NCBI RefSeq assembly: GCF_001050015.1
Contig: NZ_CVTB01000320.1
Location: 1 to 12,967, forward strand
Source of the DNA: Mycolicibacterium malmesburyense
Lineage (GTDB): Bacteria > Actinomycetota > Actinomycetes > Mycobacteriales > Mycobacteriaceae
DNA: 12,967 nucleotides
Reading direction: 5' to 3'
Shown in pieces: positions 1-7,369 of this stretch (position 1 is the first letter of the stretch; every line of letters starts with the position of its first letter). A program made the translations under genes and the position numbers. Under the pieces are notes generated by a model. It searched no databases. It saw nothing but the letters and a program-made list of their open reading frames with translations, and was not told where the DNA came from.

Positions 1-582
1 GAACGCGCCGAATGGTGGTGGTACAACCCCTTCGAACCCCAACCACCACCAACGGACAACTAGTCGCTTCGAAAGCGACCAAATCAACTGAGAACTCCTG
101 CGATTCGCGTGGCGCCGCAGGCCGCCGTAGGTCAGCAGACCCGCGTACGCGACGAGTCCGGCGAAGGGAACCAGCGCCGCATCAGTGTGCGGAACTCCAG
201 CGGGTACGTGAACGAGAGCCGCGCGCCGCCCGCGCGTCCTCACCGTGAGATGCGTTGTGTAGCTTCCTGCTATCGGTCTAACGCCTATCACGGCGTCGCC
301 CAGTCGAAAGCCACTGGCCTCTGAACCGGCTGCAACGACGACCCCACGAACCTGTCCCAGGATCATCGGCGACCCGATGAGCGGGCGCCACAACCATTTT
401 GGCAAGCCCAGACCCTCGCGCATCTTCCATTCGATCGGGTTGACGCTCGTCGCGGAAACCTTGACCAGCACCTCGTCGGGATGTCGCAAACGCGACATCG
501 GTAGCTCGGTCATCGCGAACCTGCTGCTGTCACCGAAGTCGGTCAGAACCGCTGCCCGGCGTAGTCCTTCGGAAGTGGTCAT
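1..582 (-). CDS. Zinc-type dehydrogenase / quinone-reductase-like protein, N-terminal fragment running off the left edge
   Basis: Reading leftward from an ATG at 582, the frame is open to the edge (194 codons). The first ~150 residues look like the GroES-like N-terminal domain of medium-chain NAD(P)H dehydrogenases/quinone reductases: a motif TSVNPIEWKMREG near residues 43-55, GVVVAAGSE, GFRLGDAVIG, then VPAGVPHTDAALVPFAGLVAYAGLL. These match the family's usual ASVNPxDWKxREG ... VGSxVxGFxxGDxV ... AAxxPLAGLTAWxAL order. The expected continuation, the Rossmann nucleotide-binding loop (GxxGGVG), is not seen. From about position 120 leftward the translation becomes Arg/Trp-rich, lower-complexity residues overlying two hairpins. 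I infer a gene broken or fused to unrelated DNA near 120. The start is 21 nt past the transporter's stop, so it could be cotranscribed with it; no strong ribosome binding site is visible. The class is fairly sure, the intactness is not. Confidence 0.55.
   Translation of the reverse strand, partial: MTTSEGLRRAAVLTDFGDSSRFAMTELPMSRLRHPDEVLVKVSATSVNPIEWKMREGLGLPKWLWRPLIGSPMILGQVRGVVVAAGSEASGFRLGDAVIGVRPIAGSYTTHLTVRTRGRRAALVHVPAGVPHTDAALVPFAGLVAYAGLLTYGGLRRHANRRSSQLIWSLSKRLVVRWWWLGFEGVVPPPFGAF
13..51. repeat. Inverted repeat, 10-bp stem
   Basis: TGGTGGTGGT at 13-22 is the exact reverse complement of ACCACCACCA at 42-51. The 19-nt loop contains TTCGAA at 31-36. It lies in the part of the left-edge reading frame that no longer resembles a dehydrogenase, so it may be a terminator-like or junction structure. 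No U-run follows it. Function unknown. Confidence 0.45.
63..79. repeat. Short perfect hairpin, 7-bp stem and 3-nt loop
   Basis: GTCGCTT (63-69), CGA, AAGCGAC (73-79). It is adjacent to the larger inverted repeat at 13-51. Together they mark this stretch as structured and probably not protein-coding. No poly-T follows on either strand, so a classical intrinsic terminator is not supported. Confidence 0.4.
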
Positions 583-603
583 GGCGATCGTGGCGCCGCG
601 CAC

Positions 604-1950
604 TCAACGCACGAACGCCGAACCCCGCTCGCGGTCCAGGAACGTCTCGGACTTGTTCTTCAACGCGAAGATGTACACGAGCAGCGAGATCGCGATGCAC
701 ACGGTCACGTAGCCGATGAACAGCGGCACCTGATCGCGTTCCCGGAGCGCCTGATAGATCAGCGGCGCCGTGCCGCCGAACATCGAGTTCGCCAACGCGT
801 AACCCACACCCACGCCGAGCGCGCGCACGTGCACCGGGAACAGCTCCGACTTGACCAACGCGTTGATCGAGGTGTAGCCGGTGAGGATGATGTACCCGAC
901 CGCGACCAGCAGGAAAGACATGATCGGAGAACGGGTCTCGGGCAGATACGTGATCAGGATGTAGGTGTAGACCAGCCCACCGAAGCCGAACCACAGCAGC
1001 AGCGGCTTGCGGCCGACCCTGTCGCTGATCATCCCGCCGACCGGCTGCAGCAGCATCAGGAAGATGAGCCCGATCAGGTTGATCCAGGTGCCCGTCATGC
1101 CCTCGCCCTTGTACGCAGTCTTCACGATCGCCGGCGCATTGACGCTGTAGGTGTAGAACGCGACGGTGCCGCCCATCGTGATGAGGAAACAGATGAGCAG
1201 CGGCTTTCCGTAGCGGGTGACCAGCTCGCGTATCGATCCGGCGCCCCTGTCCTCGCCGGTCTTGGTCGCCTCGATGACGTCCTCGCTGAGCGACTCGTCC
1301 ATCGTGCGTCGCAGCCAAAACACCACGACCGCCGCGACACCACCGAGCGCGAAGCCGATGCGCCAGCCGAAATCGTGCAGCTGGTCCTCGTTGAGGATCG
1401 CGTCGAGCACCAGCAACGTGAACTGCGCCAGCACGTGACCGCCGACCAGCGTGACGTACTGGAACGACGAGAAGAAGCCGCGCCGCTCGCGGGTCGCGGC
1501 CTCCGACATGTACGTCGCCGACGTCCCGTACTCGCCACCCGTTGCGAAGCCCTGCACGAGGCGGGCCACCACGAGCACGATCGGCGCGGCCACCCCGATC
1601 GTCGCCTGCGACGGCACCAGCGCGATCACCATGGAACACAGCGCCATCAGCGACACGCTGACCGTCAGCGCGGCGCGCCTGCCCCGCCGGTCGGCGAACC
1701 GTCCGAAGAACCACGACCCGACCGGGCGCATCACGAACGTCACCGCGAAGATCGCGTACACGTACACCGTCGAGTTCTTCTCCGACTCGTCGAAGAACTG
1801 CGCCTCGAAGTACGAGGCGAAGACGGTGTAGATGTAGACGTCCTACCACTCGACGAGGTTGCCCGACGAACCGCGGATCGTGTTCCAGATCGCCCGCCGG
1901 GTCTCCGCGGCTGTCGACCGCGGCGGTTCCGCTTGGGTTGTCGTGGCCAT
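604..1950 (-). pseudogene. kgtP: KgtP-like dicarboxylate/alpha-ketoglutarate permease (MFS, metabolite:H+ symporter) interrupted by an amber codon
   Basis: Translated through one stop, the frame gives a 448-residue 12-helix MFS permease of the metabolite:H+ symport family, the normal length for mycobacterial KgtP. The start at 1950 is an ATG preceded by GGGAGG with good spacing. The N-terminus contains GSSGNLVEW and then codon 36, TAG at 1843-1845 (+ strand cta), followed by DVYIYTVFASYFEAQFF. Relatives have Tyr here (GNLVEWYDVY), so TAC to TAG, one base, explains it. Downstream the protein is intact: RPVGSWFFGRFADRRGRR (the loop 2-3 signature), LVQGFATGGEYGTSATYMSEA, FWLRRTMDES, ending in TGA at 604-606. 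An internal ATG at 1767 would restart after the first helix and is unlikely to give a working carrier. The family would import dicarboxylates by proton symport across the inner membrane. The gene is either a recent pseudogene or carries a sequencing error; the absence of other lesions means decay, if real, is very young. It lies 68 nt downstream of nrfD and could be read from the fdh operon. Confidence 0.85.
1843..1845 (-). other. In-frame amber codon in the KgtP-like transporter
   Basis: TAG replaces the expected Tyr codon (TAC) at codon 36, in frame with both the upstream 35 codons and the downstream 412. Codon 36 falls at the start of the first transmembrane helix. Confidence 0.9.
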
Positions 1951-2018
1951 CGTCAACCTCCCACCGAGCCGGGTGCCCGCGTCACCCTATCCGCGAGCAG
2001 GCGCAAACTCGCCCGTTT

Positions 2019-2999
2019 TCACGCGTTTTCGGGCAGGTTCACGTCTGCTCGGCGGGACGAGGCGAGGCCGGCGGAGTTGAGGCGCTCGCGCTGCGGGACC
2101 ACGACGTACTTCGGGTCGCGCGTTGAGGCCACCCCCGCCTCGAACACGCCGAACCGCTGCAGCGCGCTGCCGACGAGCAGCGCCGCCCCCGAGGCGACCA
2201 TCGTCGCGCGGTTGCGACCGAGCGCGGCGCCGACGGCCCCTCCGACGGTCAGCACCTCCGACACCTGACGCAGACGATGCGGCCGCCCGGTCGTATATGT
2301 CTCGCCCTCGACGCCCAGCCGCCGCTCCATCACCCGCGAGGCCGCGGTTTCCATGCCCGCGCCCAGGACGGCCATCCGTCGCGCCGGACCGGTCTCGTCG
2401 AAAGGCGCCAACATCATTCCGAGGCCGGCGCCGCTGGCCGCCGCCGAACCCGTGAACACGAACGGCAGGTACGGGTGCGCCTCCCGCCAGGCCGGAACCG
2501 CCGTCTGCGACAACAGAACCGCCGTGTACGACGCCGCCCCCGGCGCCGTCGCCGCCGCCCACAGCCCGGCCGGTCGCGCCACCCACTCCACCAGCCGACC
2601 CAACGCCGTGCGTCGCAGCCGCCGCGGCATCAGCTCCGCCACGGCGATCACACCGGACCCCGGACCGTACGCCGAGAGGATCCAGGTACCCATGCTCATC
2701 GGCGAGCTCGGCTTGGCCACCCGCAGCATGTGGTGGAACCGCTCCGGCCGCCCGAGATCGGCGATCAAGAAGTACAGGCTCGCCAAAATGCTGACCAGCG
2801 AACCGATTCGGGTCACCTTGCGCAGCTCGGTACGTCCCGTCAGGTCGGCTCCGGCCGCCAGCATCGCCGACCCCGCGGACAACCCGCCGCAGAACAGATA
2901 CGCCGCGATCATCCAGTTCCACACCGGGCTCTTGAGAATCTGCTTGCCGTAATAGGACCGGAACTCGGCCTTCGGCACGTTGAGGTGTTCGCGGGCCAT
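2019..2999 (-). CDS. nrfD: NrfD/PsrC-type membrane subunit of formate dehydrogenase
   Basis: A 326-residue polytopic membrane protein of the NrfD/PsrC (polysulfide reductase) family, which passes electrons between an iron-sulfur subunit and menaquinone in the membrane and carries no haem. The N-terminus MAREHLNVPKAEFRSYYG leads into the typical first helix near residues 26-50 (WNWMIAAYLFCGGLSAGSAM), then helices around LVSILASLYFLIADLG, MGTWILSAYGPGSGVIAV (the family's SPMSMGTW segment), the PAGLWAAATAPGAASYTAVLLS stretch and others, about eight in total. It ends with a soluble basic tail containing TRDPKYVVVPQRER. I chose the ATG at 2999 because GGGAGG lies 8 nt upstream and because it overlaps the fdhB stop by one base (TGATG). 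The frame stays open upstream to 3074 but that part is fdhB sequence. It probably serves as the quinone reductase and membrane anchor of the FdhA/FdhB complex. Confidence 0.88.
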   Translation of the reverse strand: MAREHLNVPKAEFRSYYGKQILKSPVWNWMIAAYLFCGGLSAGSAMLAAGADLTGRTELRKVTRIGSLVSILASLYFLIADLGRPERFHHMLRVAKPSSPMSMGTWILSAYGPGSGVIAVAELMPRRLRRTALGRLVEWVARPAGLWAAATAPGAASYTAVLLSQTAVPAWREAHPYLPFVFTGSAAASGAGLGMMLAPFDETGPARRMAVLGAGMETAASRVMERRLGVEGETYTTGRPHRLRQVSEVLTVGGAVGAALGRNRATMVASGAALLVGSALQRFGVFEAGVASTRDPKYVVVPQRERLNSAGLASSRRADVNLPENA

Positions 3000-3904
3000 C
3001 AGCGCCGCCTCCCGACGAACGACGACACCGCGATCCCGATCATCGCCGAAGCGGCCATACCCGCGTAGCGCCACATCGCCCCGGCATCGCGGGTGGGCAC
3101 CACCGGATCCGGCGGCAACCCGTACACCTCCGGTTCGTCGAGCAGCAGGAAGAACGCGCCGTCGCCGCCGACGCCGTCGTTCGGATCCTCGCCGTACAGC
3201 CGCGCCTCGGTCACGCCGCGTTCGTGTAACTCGTTGACGCGCAATGCTGCCCGTTCGCGCAACTCATCGAGCACGCCGAACTGGATGGAGTCCGTCGGGC
3301 ATGCCTTCGCGCACGCCGGTTCCAGCCCGTCGCGCAATCGGTCGTAGCACAGCGTGCACTTCCACGCCCGGCCGTCGCCCTCACGCCGCTCGATCACCCC
3401 GTACGGGCATCCCGACACGCAGTAGCCGCAGCCGTTGCAGATGTCCTGCTGCACAACGACGGTCGCGAACTCGGTGCGGAACAGCGCCCCGGTCGGACAC
3501 ACGTCGAGGCAACCGGCGTGGGTGCAGTGCTTGCAGACGTCGCTGCTCATCAGCCAGCGGAAGTCCTGCCGGGTTTCGGGGCTCATCGTGTCGCCCGGGC
3601 GCTCGAAACCCGGTATGCCCAGGTCGATGCGTTCCCGTGACGGCTGCTCGATGAACGCGACATGGCGCCACGAGTTCGCGCCCAGTTCGCCGGTGTTGTC
3701 GAACGACGTGCCCAGCAGGTTGAACCCGTCCCCACCCCCAGAGACGGGGACCTCGTTCCACTCCTTGCACGCGACCTCGCACGCCTTGCAGCCGATGCAC
3801 ACCGAGGTGTCGGTGAAAAAGCCCATCCGCGGCGGGTGGTCGTCGCCGTACCCGGCCTTGCCGGCGACGTCGTCGACGGGGCCGTAGAAGCTGTTGCCGC
3901 TCAT
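2999..3904 (-). CDS. fdhB: Formate dehydrogenase iron-sulfur (beta) subunit
   Basis: A 301-residue ferredoxin-like electron-transfer subunit of the FDH-N/HybA/DmsB class that relays electrons from FdhA to NrfD. Four cysteine clusters are visible, enough for four [4Fe-4S] centres: CIGCKACEVACKEWN (C36, C39, C42, C46), CKHCTHAGCLDVCP, CNGCGYCVSGCP, and CTLCYDRLRDG with CAKACP. A hydrophobic C-terminal helix (MWRYAGMAASAMIGIAVSSF) followed by RRR resembles the single C-terminal anchor of FDH-N beta. No N-terminal signal peptide is present. The ATG at 3904 overlaps the fdhA stop as ATGA (4 nt) and has GGAGGAG 6 nt upstream. The frame upstream to 4843 is antisense-like shadow of fdhA and is excluded. 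The gene is translationally coupled between fdhA and nrfD. Functional assignment is strong; formate as substrate rests on FdhA. Confidence 0.95.
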   Translation of the reverse strand: MSGNSFYGPVDDVAGKAGYGDDHPPRMGFFTDTSVCIGCKACEVACKEWNEVPVSGGGDGFNLLGTSFDNTGELGANSWRHVAFIEQPSRERIDLGIPGFERPGDTMSPETRQDFRWLMSSDVCKHCTHAGCLDVCPTGALFRTEFATVVVQQDICNGCGYCVSGCPYGVIERREGDGRAWKCTLCYDRLRDGLEPACAKACPTDSIQFGVLDELRERAALRVNELHERGVTEARLYGEDPNDGVGGDGAFFLLLDEPEVYGLPPDPVVPTRDAGAMWRYAGMAASAMIGIAVSSFVGRRR

Positions 3905-6900
3905 GGCTTCTCCTCCGTGTGGTCGGCCGACGCCTCGGTGGTATCGAGATTGGTGCCGGTCTCGGGGGTGATCCGTGCCCGCTCGCGGTACATGATGATG
4001 TACTGCACGAGCGCCGGGCCCCGCGGTCGCCGCCCCGGCTGGATGTCGCACGTCGCGACCTTGCTCTCCTGGATGAACACGTTCGGGTCGGCCACCACCC
4101 CGAGCAGGTCGTTGACCACGTCGCCGTCGATCAACCCGACGTTGCCCCAGTGGTAGGGCATCCACACCTGGTGCACGATGCGGTCCTCGATCCGCAGCGG
4201 CCGCATCCGGTCGGTCACGAACACCCGCGCGTCGACCGCGGACCGGCTGGTCACCACGTGCGCCCAATCCATGTGCGTCAGACCGCGTTCGGCGGCCAGC
4301 TCCGGCGACACCTCGACGAACAGTCCCGGCTGCAGCTCGCTGAGATACGGCAGCTGGCGGCTCATCCCGCCCGCGGTGTGGTGTTCGGTCAACCGGGCGG
4401 CGGTGAAGATGAACGGGAACACGTCGCCGTGCAACTCCGGCGGCGACGGGTTCGACGGGTTGTCCGCGCGCCCGTACACCTTGCGCGCGGGGTTGCCCTG
4501 CTGCTTGTAGAGCGGGTTGGCCATCGGCGACTCGTGCGGTTCGTAGTGGGTCGGCAGCGGCCCGTCGAGCACGCCATTCGGCGCGAACAGCCAGCCCTTG
4601 CCGTCGGCCTGCATGACGAACGCGTCGTCGCCGCGCAGCGCCTCGACACCGACTGCGTCCGAAGGCGGTTCGTAGTCGGGCGGTTTGGTCTTCTCGAAGT
4701 CCGGGACGTCGTAACCCGTCCACTCCCCCTTGTCGGCATCCCACCAGATGAGCTTCTTGCGCTCGCTCCACGGCCTGCCCTGCGGGTCGGCCGATGCGCG
4801 GTTGTAGAGCACCCGCCGGTTCATCGGCCAGGTCCAGCCCCACTGGGCGTCGTCGTTCGGCTCACGTCGCGCCGCCTGGTTGACCTCGTCGGCGTACACG
4901 CCGCTGTAGATCCAACAGCCGCACATGGTGGACCCGTCGGCCTTCAGCGACAGGTAGTTGTCGACGGCGCGGCCCGTGGTCAGATCCACGCCGCTGATGC
5001 GCCGCAGCACGTCGTCTGCCGACGGCTCGTCGCCGTCCATCCGGTAGTCCCACGCCAATTCGAGCAGCGGACGGTCTCGCTCATCCGTTGAGCCGGCGAG
5101 CTTTTCGCGCAGGATCCGGCCGAGGTGGTAGAAGAACCACAGCTCCGAGCGGGCGTCGCCGAGCGGCTCGACCGCTTGTTCGCGCCACTGCAGCTTGCGC
5201 TGGGTCTGGGTGAACGTGCCCGACTTCTCGACGTGCGACGCAGCCGGGAACAGGAACACCTCGGTGCGACACGTCTCCGGGCTGATCTCCCCGGTCTCGA
5301 TCTCGGGGGCGTTCTTCCAGAACGTGGCGCTCTCGATCTCGACGAGGTCGCGCACCACCAACCAGTCGAGGTTGGCCATGCCGAGGCGCTGCAGGCGTCC
5401 GTGCGCGGATCCGACCGCCGGGTTCTGCCCGAGCAGGAAGTAGCCGAAGACCTCGCCGTCGACCATGTCCATCACCGTGCGGTAGGTGCCGTGGTCGCCG
5501 TTGATGCGGGGCAGGTAGTCGAAGCAGAAGTCGTTGTCAGAGGTAGCGTGCTCGCCCCAGTACTCCTTGAGCAACGACACCATGTAGGTATCGGCGTTGT
5601 GCCAGAAGCCTTTCTGGTTGCGGCTCTTGATGTCGTCGAGGTAGTCGGCCAGCGATTCCTGACCGGCGTGCGGCATCGCGAGGTAGCCGGGTAGCAGGTT
5701 GAAGAGCGTCGGCACGTCGGTCGAGCCCTGGATGCTGGCGTGCCCGCGCAGCGCGAACACGCCGCCGCCGGGACGACCGATGTTGCCGAGCAGCAGCTGG
5801 ATGATCGCGCCGGCCCGGATGAACTGGGAGCCCATCGTGTGCTGCGTCCACCCGACGCTGTACACGAGTGCCGCGGTGCGCTCACGGCCGGAGTTCTCGG
5901 TCCACACGCGGGCGATGTCGAGGAAGTCGTCGCGGGCGATACCGCAGACGCGCTCGACCATCTCCGGGGTGTAGCGGGCGTAGTGCCGCTTGAGGATCTG
6001 GAACACGCAGCGCGGGTGCTGCAAGGTCGGGTCGCTGGGAATATCGTCCGCCGCGCCCTCGACAGGCGGTCCGCCGGAACCGCTTTCGTCGGCCGCCGCG
6101 TGCTCCTTGGCACCAGAGCCGCCGTACTCGGGGTCGGTGCGTTCGTATTGCCACGTCGACGGGTCGTACGACGCGGTCTCGTCGTCGTAGCCGGAGAACA
6201 AGCCGTCGAGGTCCTCGGCGTCCTGGAATCGCTCGTCGACGATGAACGCCGCGTTGGTGTAGGCGGTGACGTACTCGCGGAAGTCGAGGTCGTTGCTCAG
6301 GATGTAGTTGATGACGCCGCCGAGGAACGCGATGTCACTGCCGGCCCGCAGCGTGAGATGCCGGTCGGCCAGCGCGCTGGTGCGGGTGAACCGCGGATCG
6401 ATGTGCACGACCTTGGCGCCGCGCGCCTTGGCCTCGACCACCCACTGGAAGCCGACCGGATGGGCCTCGGCCATGTTCGAACCCATGATCACGATGAAGT
6501 CCGAGTTGACGAGGTCTTGCTGGTAGTCCGTCGCCCCGCCGCGACCGAAGGAGGCTCCCAGACCGGGAACCGTGGCGCTGTGTCAAATACGCGCCTGGTT
6601 CTCGATCTGTAGCGCTCCCAGCGCGGTGAAAAGCTTTTTGATCAGGTAGTTCTCTTCGTTGTCCAGCGTCGCTCCGCCGAGGCTGGCGATGCCCATCGTG
6701 CGGCGCAGCGTGTTGCGGTCCGCGTCGAACTGCTGCCAGCCCTTCTCCCGTGCATCGAGCACGCGGTCGGCGACCATGTCCATCGCGGTGTCGAGGTCGA
6801 TCTCCTGCCACTCGGTGGCGTACGGCGGTCGGTAGCGCACCTTGGTCAGCCGCTGCGGGCCGGTGACGAGCTGCTTGCTCGCAGATCCCTTGGGACACAG

Positions 6901-7152
6901 GCGGCCCCGCGAAATCGGGCTGTCGGGATTGCCCTCGATCTGGATGACCTTCTCGTCCTTGACGTAGACCTTCTGCGCGCAACCGACCGCGCAGTACGGG
7001 CACACGGAGTGCGCGACGCGGTCGGCCTCGGTGGTCCGCGGCGTCAGCGTCGACGAGTGTTTGGACTGGGCGGCCCGGCCGCGCCCCAACCGGTCCTGAC
7101 CCGTCAGCTGCCGGTACACCGGCCACGACTGGAACAACCCCTTGATGTCCAC
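3901..7152 (-). CDS. fdhA: Selenocysteine-containing formate dehydrogenase catalytic (alpha) subunit, FDH-N type
   Basis: One 1083-residue protein read through TGA at 6583-6585 (Sec190). It oxidises formate to CO2 at a molybdenum or tungsten bis-pyranopterin centre. The N-terminal [4Fe-4S] motif is C51-x2-C54-x3-C58 ... C86-PKG. Sec190 follows QIENQARI and precedes H191 SATVPGLGASFGRGGATDY, then IVIMGSNMAEAHPVGFQW, exactly the FDH-N active-site order with the conserved His after Sec. Molybdopterin oxidoreductase domains follow. The C-terminal dinucleotide-binding domain contains VWMPYHWGNVG and DPNVFIQESK. E. coli FDH-N alpha is about 1015 residues; this one has an extra Gly/acidic stretch around 341-372. 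No twin-arginine motif or hydrophobic signal is visible in the first 50 residues, so export is not supported. The start is GTG at 7152 with AAGGAGG four nt upstream. First gene of the fdhA-fdhB-nrfD operon. Earlier pipelines would split it at 6583 into a 189-residue and an 863-residue piece. Confidence 0.95.
6553..6571 (-). promoter_or_regulatory. Bacterial SECIS element in fdhA mRNA
   Basis: In the fdhA sense, GGUUCCC (6571-6565), loop GGUCU (6564-6560), GGGAGCC (6559-6553). All seven base pairs form, one of them G-U. The five-base GGUCU loop is the one known from E. coli fdhF/fdnG SECIS minihelices, where SelB's C-terminal winged helix binds. It begins 11 nt after the UGA and is itself translated as part of VPGLGA. 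I see the pairing directly; SelB binding is inferred. Confidence 0.9.
6583..6585 (-). other. Selenocysteine codon (in-frame UGA), Sec190 of FdhA
   Basis: TGA in the sense of fdhA, in frame with the 189 codons upstream and the 893 downstream, with no other stop to 3901. It replaces the Sec/Cys that coordinates Mo/W in FDH-N enzymes. The flanks ENQARI-*-HSATVPGLG match the family on both sides. A SECIS-like hairpin follows at once, and selB and selA lie in the same window. Confidence 0.95.
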
Positions 7153-7156
7153 CGCG

Positions 7157-7163
7157 CCTCCTT
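7157..7163 (-). promoter_or_regulatory. Ribosome binding site of fdhA
   Basis: AAGGAGG in the leftward sense, four bases before the GTG at 7152. It decides the GTG start: no better-placed start lies nearby. Two further GGAGG copies occur just upstream (about 7170-7183), giving three purine-rich repeats in the leader. Confidence 0.7.
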
Positions 7164-7235
7164 CAGGCCTCCTCGTGGCCTCCCTTACCCGACGTACCTC
7201 CCATCAAACCGTGTACTCGTGTCGGTTGCCATGAA

Positions 7236-7251
7236 GCCGACTTATGTCGGC
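7236..7251. repeat. Perfect 6-bp inverted repeat with TTAT centre, operator candidate
   Basis: GCCGAC, TTAT, GTCGGC. It sits roughly 85 nt upstream of the fdhA start and 120 nt upstream of the GH16 start, in the right place for a regulator controlling either gene. No regulator gene is in the window. Confidence 0.4.
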
Positions 7252-7369
7252 GTTGCGCCTCGTCAGGACGGGTTTGCAGCAAGCGGCCGTCGTCTCCGGA
7301 TGACCGGCGAAGTCGCCACGGTGGTCGGAACCCGACCCGATCAAGGTGTGCACCCTCTATGGTGCTGCT

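Larger units (their letters stand above)
7153..7369. promoter_or_regulatory. Divergent intergenic region between fdhA and the GH16 gene
   Basis: About 217 nt must hold leftward (fdh operon) and rightward (GH16) promoters. The clearest structure is a perfect inverted repeat GCCGAC-TTAT-GTCGGC at 7236-7251, a possible operator or hairpin. GTCGGTTGCC (7220s) and GTCGGCGTTGC (7246 on) are near repeats flanking it. I cannot place -10/-35 boxes with confidence. No tRNA, in particular no tRNA-Sec, is visible here on either strand. Confidence 0.45.

Noticed and set aside
24..51. TTCGAA at 31-36 as a tRNA T-loop or attachment site
   Set aside because: The five bases flanking it do not form a T-stem on either strand and no other tRNA arms are present.
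1843..1845. TAG in the transporter as a recoded codon (selenocysteine or pyrrolysine)
   Set aside because: Selenocysteine uses UGA, not UAG. Relatives have Tyr here, and no pyrrolysine genes or downstream element are seen.
530..1849. Minus-strand 439-codon frame overlapping the transporter
   Set aside because: Arg-rich, frame-shifted shadow. The MFS protein is in the neighbouring frame, with recognisable motifs and a stop at 604.
829..2268. Long plus-strand open frame of 479 codons opposite the transporter and nrfD
   Set aside because: Translation is Arg/Asp/His/Gln-rich without family motifs; it is the high-GC antisense shadow of the minus-strand transporter and nrfD genes.
3919..5091. Plus-strand 390-codon frame opposite fdhA
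   Set aside because: Low-quality Arg/His/Val-rich translation antisense to well-recognised FdhA sequence.
3901..6492. Second, independent oxidoreductase gene starting at ATG 6492
   Set aside because: That ATG is Met221 inside the conserved IVIMGSNMAEAHP segment; the frame continues upstream through the Sec codon to 7152.
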